Source of the DNA: Pezizomycotina sp. ARF18
Taxonomy: Eukaryota > Ascomycota
Length of the DNA stretch: 64,000 bases
NCBI GenBank assembly: GCA_002224055.1
Contig: AZLU01000025.1
Span: 48,758 to 112,757, forward strand
Direction of reading: 5' to 3'
Part shown: piece after piece, positions 44,360 through 54,335 of the stretch
Position numbering within the stretch: position 1 is the stretch's first letter
Layout of the letters: each line of letters starts with the position of its first letter
Made by a program: the position numbers and the translations under genes
Notes under the pieces: generated by a model
Seen by the model: the letters and a program-made list of their open reading frames with translations, nothing else
Database searches by the model: none
Told to the model about the DNA's origin: nothing

Positions 44360-45461
44360 CTAAGAGTCTTTCTTTTGTCTCTTAAAAGGCTTTAGACCTA
44401 GCTTCACAGTAGACTCTCCGAATTTTGAAAATTTCGTCAGCAATGCTGACAAAGACATTCCTCATTACAGTGTGAGAGAAGGGAAACAAACCAGCACACG
44501 TGAACGTTTTACAGTTTGGAATCTCTTGAATGTTTACTTTGAAATCTATAGGCTGCGTTATTGATACTACGGACGCAATGTTCAACACGGTAATTTTTTA
44601 CGCTTCTATGGTAGAACATCCAGTCACTATTGCAAAACAGTTGCTCTAGTTCGCTATGATCTTTTCATATATCTTGCTGGACTTCGCAATTTGTAACTGG
44701 GGAAGATATTTTGCGTCGCTATACAGGGAACTACGCCTGTTAATTTGGTGCTAGGAATTACCGTTTTCGCAGGAAAGGGTGGAAGGCGCCATTCGCAGTA
44801 CTAGGGAGAATACTTGCCTCATCCACAGTTTTTCTGCTGCTCTTCTTGCTTTAGACCCACCTAATAAGATTATAAATATCACTTGCTAGAACCGTATTTT
44901 ATTACCTAGGATCAATAATCATAAGAATGAAATGAGACAATGGTCGTTGCACTGTAGGTTTTTTTTTTTTTTTTTTTTTTTTTTGGGATATCAATAACCA
45001 AGGGAAAGGATGCCAAGATTTTAGCATGGGTACATCCTAGATATGTCTAAACATACGGCCCTTGGAGCTCTCCTTAGACCTTGCACTCCCAACGTATGCA
45101 TATCTTTAAAAGGGTTTTGCTACTTCTCGGGTTTACGGCCGTATTTGAGTACAAAATCCCGAAATATCCACGGAATATGTGATGTCCATCCCGGCTATCG
45201 TTCGCGGATTGCTGAGCCAGTCTGTGCATTCAAAGTTTTGGCCTTCTCTATCCTTTCCGTCGTTGTATATGATAATAAGGCCTTTTCTTTTTTAGATTTT
45301 ACCTCCACCGCTAGTACACCACCCTCAGAATACTCCAGAGCCGTTAGGCTCCGTTGTCGAAGATACGAAAGAGTTCTGCGTCGCATCACACCCGCTGCGA
45401 CACCAATGCTTCGCCGTTAGGTTCCAGCGATCCGTTCTCTAGCAAAAGCCGCTCACCTCCC
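44360..45461. other. Convergent spacer between the arrestin-like gene and MED10
   Basis: This spacer contains a run of about 24 T at 44960-44983. From about 45043 to 45420 a + strand frame of 125 codons stays open and the DNA is less AT-rich than the spacer. It could be a small gene or a last exon, but I recognise no motif. Confidence 0.4.
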
Positions 45462-45983
45462 TCACCTCCTCTCCACGCCGCTGGCGGGGTTAGTACTCCG
45501 CAGCACGGCCTCGACGTCCTGCTGTAGCTCCGGGAAGGAGATGTTGATCTGCTCGGCGAGGACGTCGCGGAACTCCTGGAACGCGCGCTGCTTACCGTTC
45601 AGGAACTGGTTCTGCTTGACGGCGATCTCGACGAACTCGCGGTGTAGATATCCGGATTACGGCCGTGTTCGATGTATCTTTAAAAACAAAACCAAGTGAA
45701 GAATTAGTTTCCCAACCTCCTCTCACTTGCGGTTGAACTTGGTAGATGGAAAGCGCTTACCCAATAACTTCGCGCGGTATTTGTACGTCCTTCACCGCTT
45801 CTGCTACCTTATCCACTTCGTTGAAGGTAGATGTGAGGGCGACGACCTGGTTCACCAGTATATCGGCGCTGTTTTGGGAGTTGAAGGCGTATATGCTGAG
45901 CGATATCTCGTATAGCTTCTGGACGAGGTCCTTGAGAGACTTTGCGGCGGCTTCGAGGAGTCTGCGGATGTCGATGGTGACAT
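45462..45983 (-). CDS. med10: Mediator complex subunit 10 (MED10/NUT2)
   Basis: MED10 belongs to the middle module of Mediator, which bridges activators and RNA polymerase II in the nucleus. Visible motifs are KSLKDLVQKLYEISLSIYAF, VKDVQIPREVIG, YIEHGRNPDIYT, EFVEIAVKQNQFLNGK and AFQEFRDVLAEQI, ending ASGVERR at 45465. GRNPDIYTREFVE is the family signature. An 83-nt intron (45678-45760, GTAAGC to AAG) splits VIG from YIEHGR and splices exactly in frame. Two one-base losses are inferred: one in IYT(R)EF near 45645, and one near the N-terminus, where the ATG at 45983 (MSPSTSADSS) lies in a different frame from KSLKDL. The KSLKDL frame stays open upstream to about 46176 but has no ATG there. The expected length of about 146 residues fits the family. 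Confidence 0.9.
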
Positions 45984-46974
45984 GTTTTCTTTTTGTTATG
46001 TGTAGAAAACTGCGTATAATCGACAGGATTCTGTAATCGGCAGGTTTCAAGGGATTCGAGACGGACGATTGTAATGCAGCGTATAAATATATATTGCGAT
46101 ATGCGTGGATTGTGGCTCTGATTTCTGCTATATATGCTTCGGCAGTGGTAGTAGTCGTGGTGGTGTTATTCGTCAAACTGCTATTGCGTGAAACGATTGA
46201 TGTGTTGTTGTTGTGATGTTATTATTATATGTATAAAAGAAAAATGAAATAAAGAAAAAAAGGGAGTTGAGAATTACTGCCACTGCTGCTATGATTTATT
46301 TCTATTTTAAATTTTTTTTTTTAAGCTCTCGGCTCGGGAAGTTTAGACGACACATAACTCTAACCCCACACAATCCTCCCAAAATAAAATAAAGAGCATA
46401 CGACAAAGGCTTTCAAACCAGATAGAATCTGCCTTATACAGGACGAGAGATTCGATTCCTAGCTATCATTACGCGTATAAAACGTGTTAACATTATTCAA
46501 TCAAGCTTTCCTCGCAAGCTAAGACGTTACTTATATTCTTGATCCTTCCTTCCTTCCCGGCCTTTTGCGGGTGTTGGAAGCTTGATCACGACCAAGGAAC
46601 GAATCCATAGCTTCTCCCTGAGCTAAGAAACCATATAAATACTGCAAATTCAATAGCATCAACCGGTCTAGTTTACAAAGAATGGCTACTAGCTTGGAAG
46701 CTAGAGCACGTAGGCTCGCAACGGCGGTCATGAGAGCAAGAACCGCGTTCGCTGCTTCACGGGAAAGACCCCGAGGTACGCACCAAACTGCCACAAGCTC
46801 TAATACCCCCTTTACATAGCTTCGTACCAGCTTTTAAGGATCCGCATCGAATTTCCAAATTCAAATATAGGTGGTTTGTGGTGCAGGAACCAAGCAACCC
46901 TTGTGCTTTATACCATATATATTACGCATACCTTTTTTTTTTTTTTTTTTTTTTTTCCTTGAACAATTTCGATT
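45984..46974. other. Divergent spacer between MED10 and the F-box gene
   Basis: This spacer holds an imperfect trinucleotide stretch at about 46145-46170, a run of about 24 T at 46933-46956 just before the F-box gene, and an 87-codon minus-strand open stretch at 46531-46794 that is rich in A and L and predicted helical. That stretch has no family I can name. Confidence 0.45.
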
Positions 46975-48292
46975 TTGTTAATAATAATACCTGCTTCAAC
47001 CATCAGCGTCCATAACATCGTCACGTCCACGTACTTTGACTTCCTTCCCGTTGAATTAATTGTCGACATCTTCTCGCAGGTCAACCTCGCAGACCTGCTC
47101 TCGTTGCGGTTGACGAGCCATGCATTTCAGATGATAATTGACGAGAATGAAGGTTGGGCCCACCAAACTCCAAAGAAATAGCGATTTACTTCGTTGATAA
47201 GTGGAAGAGAGCTCCACATGAGGCCCTATATTCGATAAGGGACCGTTTCTCCGATATATTATCTCTCGACCTGAGAGTGCTCCTGTCTGTCTGATGTTGA
47301 CCGACTTTCTCTTTTAATAGGCGCTATTGCTCGTCGTTTTATTCCGATTAACCGCCTAGATATTCTCACCAGACTATTCCCACCTCCGATATTACGGACG
47401 ACGGGGTCCAGAGGTATAGCTTACGATACCTGACGCAACTGAAGAAGAGGGAATACCTGTGCTCGGAGTTATCTGGCTTTTTAGCCGAAAGAATAGTAGA
47501 GCAGCGGCTATCGGATAACAGCAATATGATGATGGGAGGGAAGAAGAGGAGAAAAGAAGTTGTGCTGGACGTTACAAGACGGGTCAAGTCGATACTTACG
47601 AGCCGGATGTGCGCTTGCCGAACTCTTTTTTGCGTCGAACCAATATTCTTTTTTTTTTTTTTTTAGATTCTATTTTTCGTAAGAAGATTTCTGCTGACAT
47701 GTTCTTTTTGTACACACTTGTTATAGGTATTTCGTCTGCTTTTTCATGTCGACGCACTCGCAGGAGCGGAAGCGGCTCATGGAATCGCTGGCGATAGACT
47801 ACGACCAGAGTGGGGTCCTGCTGCCGCCGAACGAGCAGAGGACGCTGAACATACGGTCCCAGATATCGATAATATCTGTGTTCGACAGCGCCGACCTGGT
47901 GACGACGCACCACACCATGACGCTGCTGGTCCAGCACATGCGCCTGGCGACGGCCCCCGAGCCGCCGCATTTCAAAAACGACGAGTGGATATCCATGCTG
48001 CTGCACCAGTCCGGTATGCAGCGTATAGTCGAGTTTTTCGCGGCGGACGGGCCGAAGGCTCCGAGGCTTTACGAATGGCGTTCATAAAGAGGATGCAGAA
48101 CGATTGGGACGACTGGAGAAGAGGAGCATAAACGACAAGCCGCCGCCGATCCGGGAGTTTTGGTTCGATGCGGCGCTCGAGGCCATGTCGAAGAGGGGTT
48201 TGATACCTCACTCGCCTGATCTCGTGGCTGTTCCGCAGCTTGGGGTGTTTGTCAATATCGGATGTACGAAGTGCTTGCAATCCGGACAATGA
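46975..48292 (+). CDS. F-box domain protein
   Basis: This is a probable SCF substrate receptor. The first recognisable exon carries an F-box: YFDFLPVELIVDIFSQV, then LADLLSLRLTSHAF (47035-47130). Later blocks are RYSLRYLTQLKKREYLCSEL and GFLAERIVEQRLSD (about 47410-47520), VVLDVTRRVKSILTSR, then after an intron with a poly-T tract SQERKRLMESLAIDYDQSGV through HFKNDEWISMLLHQSGMQRI (about 47755-48025). The end is KRMQNDWDDWRR, SINDKPPPIREFWFDAALE and VAVPQLGVFVNIGCTK, with the stop at 48290-48292. This overall plan occurs in Pezizomycotina F-box proteins of unknown substrate. No ATG is visible just before the F-box, so a short upstream first exon is likely, perhaps ending before the AG at about 47005. 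Confidence 0.75.
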
Positions 48293-49206
48293 AATTCCTT
48301 TTCTTCCTTCTTCTTTCTGGAATGGTTTGGTCGTTCGTGCCTGTCGTTATGTCCTGTCTCATCGCGTCTTTCGGGTTTGCTTTCATTTTTGCCTTTCTTT
48401 TTTCAGATGCGTTGAATGTGCATTCATATATTTTTTCAAGTACACATACCTCTTGGCGGTGTTCATTTGAATAGTATTGGCTTAATGTCTGAAATACAAA
48501 GCGTTAGGTGTGTTTGTTGATAATGGGGTGATCTGGACGTTTTCCAATTGCGTGTCGAAGGAAGCACATACGCTCACAGGTGAACATATAAAAGTCTAGC
48601 CAGGAGACTATCTAAATCTTCGTCCCCCCCCCCCCAAAAAAAAAAAAAAAAAGAAAAAAAAAAGTATCACCCCGACAGATATCACTTATAGCATCTCTTG
48701 CGTCATATATCAGAGTTTTGTCTCGAAAGCCCTACAAGACTTCCAAGCGAAAAGGTTAATATATCTGCGCTATTTAGCGTCAATTAAAATATCATTTATT
48801 CATTGAAAAATGCTACTCTATGATTTATGAACGAGAGAACCACTTGGAAGAAACGCTTATTATCCATCTTGGAAATATATAAAGGACCCAAGAAAAGTTG
48901 CATAGAGCAAGAGTGTACGGGAATAGGAAAAGCAATTAGAAAAACACCAATAACCAATACGAGGACAACAATCTCGAATTTGAAGAGGAAAAAGGAAATG
49001 ATGATAAACCGGACAATTCGGACTTTAAGCTTAATAAAAAAAAAAAAAAAAAAAAAAAAAAGTACACGATCCAAAAGTACGGAGCCAGCGATGCCAATTT
49101 CTCAACTACGAGGCATGTCTACAAAGTTAAGATGACCAAAAAAGATGAATGAGAGTGCTGTTGTATGTTGAGTCATGCAAGCAAGTTTTCCGTGATTTTT
49201 TTACAT
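48293..49206. other. Convergent spacer between the F-box gene and the SLC35F6-like gene
   Basis: Two genes converge here. The spacer holds a C run followed by poly-A at 48627-48655 and about 24 A at 49036-49061. A 102-codon K/T-rich open stretch (48827-49135) spans the A run and looks noncoding. Confidence 0.5.
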
Positions 49207-50917
49207 TCAAAGATGCTCGATTACGTCTTCCTCAATTATAGGGTCGGGAGTAACCCTTGGCATGCATGCCTTGAGGGAGGCTGGATGACTGGTTGAAGAG
49301 GAAGGTTCCATAGACGAGGAGGGCGAAACCACCAAGCTGCAAGAAGGTAAACTTCTCCATCCGAGAGAAGCGAGATAATCCAAATGACCAATGTCCTGGA
49401 AGTATCAATGACGGAGCGGGCGGTAGCGGACACGATCGGGTAACTGAGATACGAAGAAGTTGAAAGCTTATATAATTGAAAGATAAAACTTTGTTAGAAA
49501 ACCCAAGGCGAAAGAGCGATAATGAAAATGTACATTGAGGGAAGACTTACCAATCGAGATCATAATCAAGAAGGAGGAAAGAGCAACGTCAGGCTGAGCG
49601 AGTTCCCTCAAGCCTTCCTTCGCATCAAAGTAACCGTAACGTCCGGCTTCGGTTTGACCAATGATGAGGTGGAGGATGAACATTCCAATAACAGTAACCG
49701 AGAATCCAAAAACGCCCTCCAGCCGACGACCTTGAGCGTGCGAGCGCGTACTTTTCGAGGATATTGCTCTTCCAGAACGAATTGAGTTGCCGTGAAAACT
49801 GCGCACGCGCGATAAGAAGTACTCCTACTACCGACCTGAGAACAGCGTCATCCGTCGCGAGGGCGACAACCTTCTGCTGAGCCTCCGTTCGTCTTGATGG
49901 TACAGAGCTCCAGAGAGACCGACGACGGCAACACCAAGGACTACGACGAATAGTGCGAACCATTGGAATGCGTAGAGGTGACGTTTTCAAGAACAATATG
50001 CTAAACAGTCCGACGAAGAGAACGAGCGCACCACGGGTCATCTGGTAGACTATTTTTTTTTGTTCGAATGGTTATTAGTGACTATGTTTTTCTTATACGG
50101 TTTCAAAACTACGAATTACGGGAAGTTGAAACATACTGCTTGCGGCAACGAACAAAAGGCCGACGTTCATCAAAGTTGTTCCACAGATATCGCAGACTAT
50201 ATGGAAAATAAGACTATTAGCATTGAATTCTAAGGAGTTGAATTAACAAAGGCTTCAGGCGCGACGCACTAGATGGTAAAGCCAACAAAAGGACTCTGGC
50301 ACCACGAAGTTCCGGTGCTCAGGGTGGTTCGAAACCATCGCTTTTACAGACGGACGGCGCTGGCGCAAGGGCCTAGTCTCCGGATCCGGCACTTCCCCAT
50401 CTTCTTCGCCGGCGACCGCTCGAGTTATCATTCGTAGTAACAGTTTCGTAGCCGGCACCGTGCTTCCGCCGCTCATTCCACGCATCGAAGAGGGAAAACA
50501 GACCGACGAGGATCCAAGCAGCCATTTCTCCGATGAACATTTGGAGGCTGGCAGATCGTTAAAAATTAGCATGTGGAGGCTCCACTGATTAAAATTTCCC
50601 TTTTTCGGTCGTACTCACGTTTGTATTACAGGTGCTCGAATTTCTCCCTATTGCTGGGATTAGGATCGTCGCAAGTTCCGGACACAGAAGCTGATCCTGA
50701 TACTTCGTCAAGAGGGTGTTCGACGAACCCGTCAAAAGCATACCGGCGCTATAGAAATAATTATCGTAAAAAGATGACCATGTTAGCCGTTGAAGCACTA
50801 CACTCCGATACACCAACCTCTAACCCTGTCATAGCCGATAGCTATTGAGATAAGGTAAGGGAACCGGGGGATGCTTGATTACGTACACTAGCACCAGTAT
50901 CAGACTGATGAAGGCAT
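49207..50917 (-). CDS. SLC35F6-like drug/metabolite transporter
   Basis: This is a multi-pass membrane protein of the drug/metabolite transporter superfamily. SLC35F6 relatives sit in lysosomal, vacuolar or Golgi membranes. A probable first exon begins at the ATG at 50917 and reads (after one inferred base) MAFISLILVLV. The next exon has AGMLLTGSSNTLLTKYQDQL, the diagnostic start of this family. Further blocks are FIGEMAAWI (about 50525), MTRGALVLFVGLFSILFLK (about 49985-50041), FGFSVTVIGMFILHLIIGQT (about 49660-49715) and SSFLIMISIG. The end is SATARSVIDTSRTLVIWIIS (about 49380-49430), GGFALLVYGTFLFNQSS and VTPDPIIEEDVIEHL with the stop at 49207. Repeated hydrophobic helices fit the usual 10-TM layout. 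The transported substrate is unknown. Several frame breaks are present. Confidence 0.82.
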
Positions 50918-51841
50918 GATGGCGTGTGTTGAATGGAACAGAGACGCTTGTTTTATTTATATGATCCTTTCCCCTTCTTTACACGGAAATCATGGGAGAT
51001 GGGCCGATTGTAATAAATGATGAAAGGGTAAAAAAAAGGGGACGAAGACTCGAAGCGTCGCTTATTTACTTCCCGGAAGGGTTATAGACAAAGCGGATAC
51101 ATGATAACAACAAAAAAGAATGAAAAATATCACTAACAATAATAATAGACGGATGGATTAATCGAGAAAAGAAAGAAAAATAAATAAATAAGGAGAGGAG
51201 AGTAAAAAATCAAATAGAAATAAAGAATATTCAAGTGGTTGGGCAGTTGTTTTAAGACAAAGTAGTTTTGTGTCCCCGTGGTTATGTGAGATTCCGGAAT
51301 AAGACCCGTGATGATGATGATGACAACGAGAGGGAAAAGAAGAAGAGAAGAGAGAAGAAGAGAGGAAATAAACAAAGAGAAGGGAAAGCGACTCCTCCCA
51401 ACGGGGGTCTTCGGGGAATTTCTCTATTTTTGGGGGCTGAAAGATGGTAGCTACCGTAGGAGAGGTGTATAAGAAAGAAGAAGCAAGGGAAAAGGATGGA
51501 TAAAAAGTACTTTAAGTATTTTATTTTTCTTTTTTCGGAGTTCAATGCGGCGGAGTTAAGTGGAAAGGCTGATAAAATAACGCTAGTAAGGCTATAGAGA
51601 GAGCTAAAGAGTCCAAGACTTTCAAACAACGTTAATCCCCCTATATATCTCTCTCTCCAGGCTGAGGTGCGTTGCGTCTGTCGTCTGTGCGGCTGCTATT
51701 AAAGAAGGGATCGGCCTGTATATAGAAACTTAATAGACAACCAACTAATAAAGTATGTACTTGCTGCTAGCTGCTACTTGTAGTAAATGTTTCTATTTTT
51801 TGTTTGATCAGAGTAATTATTACTAAGTAAGTGGTATATCA

Positions 51842-51873
<32 letters not shown>

Positions 51874-52165
51874 CATCATCTTTTTATTCCTCTATACTCT
51901 ACCAAGTATATAAATAAATACCTACTTACTTAGAGTAAATAAATACTTAATAATATATAGTAAAATACCACTTTATTTCTTTGTGGGTAAATTCTTTTTT
52001 TTTTTTTTTTTTTTTTTGAAATTCCATTTAGCACACAGCCTCGTAATTACATCTCCAATCCAATATCCATAAGCTCAATCTACTTGACCATTCCCAAGCT
52101 ATATATATAACAATAACTCTTTATTAATACAATCGATCGCCTGCCCTTAGATCTATAAGCGCAAA
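50918..52165. other. Divergent spacer between the SLC35F6-like gene and the parvulin
   Basis: This AT-rich promoter region holds a (TTA)n repeat at about 51842-51873, a run of about 25 T at 51993-52017, an AG-rich tract at about 51330-51390 and a CT stretch near 51643-51658. I see no gene. Confidence 0.55.
51842..51873. repeat. (TTA)n microsatellite
   Basis: About 10 ATT units in the spacer upstream of the parvulin. Confidence 0.9.
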
Positions 52166-52822
52166 ATGCCTCCAAAGGGAAAGGCGGAGACAAGGGCGGC
52201 TCGAAAGGCAAAGATATAAAGACAAAGGCGCAAAACAGATGACAAGGAAAAGGGCGGTAAAGGCGGTAAACAGAAGGGAGGCAATAGTATCAATGTTAGT
52301 ATACTCTTTTTTTTTCCTTCTCCTTTTTATAAGATATACTCTCACCGACCAATACTTACTTGAAATGTGATTCTAGGTTCGTCATATATTGACGGAGAAG
52401 CACAGCAAAGCTATGGAGGTATAATATCTCTCTATGGAAGCAACGCTACAATTCAGCGCTTCTAACTACTTCGCCGGGTCGGAAAAAAAATCTGCAGGCG
52501 ATAGAAAGACTCTGCAATGGTGAAAAGTTCGACGCCGTAGCGCGGGAGATGAGCGAGGACAAGGCTCGCCAGGGTGGGTCGCTCGGCTGGAGAACGAAGG
52601 GTTCTCTTCTGCCCGAGTTCGAAAAAGCCGCCTACGAGCTGGAAGTAAGCACGACGGACAAGCCGATATACACGAATCCTCCGATAAAGACCAGCGCAGG
52701 ATATCATATAATACAAGTGAGCTGCCCTTCTTTCTTCATTCATGTTTTTTCATGCATAATATATATTTTTTGATTGCTAAAAAGAAGCCCTTTTTCAAAC
52801 GTAGGTTGAGGGAAGAAAGTAA
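52166..52822 (+). CDS. Pin4-type parvulin peptidyl-prolyl cis/trans isomerase
   Basis: Parvulins catalyse proline isomerisation. The Pin4/Par14 type has a basic K/G-rich tail plus one PPIase domain and works in the nucleus and ribosome assembly. Exon 1 (52166-52294) is the tail, MPPKGKA then KGGKQKGGNSIN, with at least one lost base. Exon 2 (52377-52418) encodes VRHILTEKHSKAME. Exon 3 (52498-52716) encodes AIERLCNGEKFDAVAREMSE, DKARQGGSLGWRTKGSLLPE, FEKAAYELEV and TSAGYHIIQ. Exon 4 (52805-52822) encodes VEGRK and the stop. Introns are 82, 79 and 88 nt with GT/AG ends. Exons 2-4 are intact, unlike most of the window. The last intron and exons 3-4 recur in decayed form 4.3 kb downstream. Confidence 0.93.
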
Positions 52823-54335
52823 AATATCAGATTTGCGGTTCCACAAAGATTTTGATTACCTGAGTAGGTATTAGCACACTCTGAAATAAGTTGCACGCTT
52901 ATAGTTCAAGTTTCCTTGTCAACTCTTCATTCTTTCCAAGTAGTTTTCTAATTCTTTATTTCTCTTTCTCCCTTCTTGTTCTTCCCGTCCATGAACTTGA
53001 GCATCATGGCTGTCTTTGAAACTAGGAAGAAGTAGGCTAGAAATGAATCTACAAGGACATGAAGCTACGATGATCAAAGAATAAAAAGTGGAATTTGGTC
53101 ATAGAGCCAAAGAGAGCTCGAGCAAGGCAGCGCATACTGGCATACTGGGATTGTCCCTCTTATTACATGTACATATATGGTACAGTCTCAGTTTAAGCAT
53201 GCAAGTGCGAAAGTAGAATCGCGCGTCCAAAAAAAATCGGCAGAAAAGATCTCATGTCCAGTCAAGTTGAATGATCAACGATTTATTGGTGCTAGCAGAT
53301 ATTCGATTCTGAGAACAATACGCCAATATCAACCATATGGCCGTCCATATTTGGAGCAGTTCACCTGTGAACTTTGGTTAAAAATTGGTGTTTCGACGTT
53401 AAGGTTAGACGTCCTTTGCCGTTTCGTACATATACCCGTAGTATCTAGATGGTTGCTGGAAGTGTACGACGATGAAAAATGGTCGTATTTGGCCAATTGG
53501 GACATCTTCAAGGGGGAAAAACGGGAGATATATAGCACATTTTGAAAGAAGGGAAGATGCGTAACCCGCGAGTTTTCCCTCGATGGTTTCAATTCTATTG
53601 TTGTTGTAGGTTTTTTTTTTTTGTTTGTTTGTTTGTTTGTTTTGCGCCATTCACGTATATCGCCAGGGTTACCTTCACGATGTCGGCCAACGATGCCCAA
53701 ATAATAATAATAATAATAATAACATAAAAAAAAAATAGCAACACTCTCTCTAGGAAATTTTTTAATTATTTCATGATCATACCTCCTCAAAAAAAGATAT
53801 CAATGAGAAAGCCGACAATCTTCGATCCTCAAAACCATCCCCTCCTACCTCAAGTTTCCATGTCCGTTTCTTGAAAAGACGTAGATTCAGAGGCGAAGGC
53901 TGAGCTCACGATCATACGAACGTCAATAAACGTCCGCCTTCAAGGGCGGGATTTTTTCTGTTACCACTTCACCCTCATCTCCACGAAATACAAAGCGAGA
54001 GACGCGGTGTATAGACCTCAGAAAAAACACCAAATTAGACCTACGAGAAGAACAAGTTCACCAACTCTCTCGGTTGAATATATAAAGAGCTAGCTGGGCG
54101 GTTGGTATGTTAGTGGCACCTTCCACCTTGATAAATATGTACCTAGTACATTGCTGACGATATCGCAGATTAGTAAGTCGAGTACCTGCTCAGACTTTTC
54201 TGTAGGAACACATATCTCCTAATCATACCCACCTCTTTTTGTCCCTTTCGCTAGAGCTCTATGCTAGAATAAACACTCATCCAGCTCAAAAGCCATGGAT
54301 GAATAGTATACTAACTGATATGCCTAAGGCGGAAG
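52823..54335. other. Spacer between the parvulin and the GIY-YIG-like gene
   Basis: This stretch of 1.5 kb has mixed composition. It contains a 122-codon open stretch (listed separately), TTTG units at 53621-53641 and an AAT repeat at about 53701-53722. It could be the left part of an inserted unit. Confidence 0.4.
53177..53545 (+). CDS. Hypothetical small protein in the putative inserted unit
   Basis: This ATG-started frame of 122 codons is unbroken and not low-complexity. It begins MVQSQFKHASAKVESR and includes RQYQPYGRPYLEQFTCELWL and WLLEVYDDEKWSYLANWDIF. I recognise no family, signal peptide or membrane helix. It lies between the parvulin stop and the GIY-YIG-like gene. The opposite strand is also open in part, so coding status is uncertain. 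Confidence 0.3.
   Translation: MVQSQFKHASAKVESRVQKKSAEKISCPVKLNDQRFIGASRYSILRTIRQYQPYGRPYLEQFTCELWLKIGVSTLRLDVLCRFVHIPVVSRWLLEVYDDEKWSYLANWDIFKGEKREIYSTF

Noticed and set aside
48827-49135. 102-codon K/T-rich frame
   Set aside because: It passes through a poly-A run of about 25 nt and has no conserved motif.
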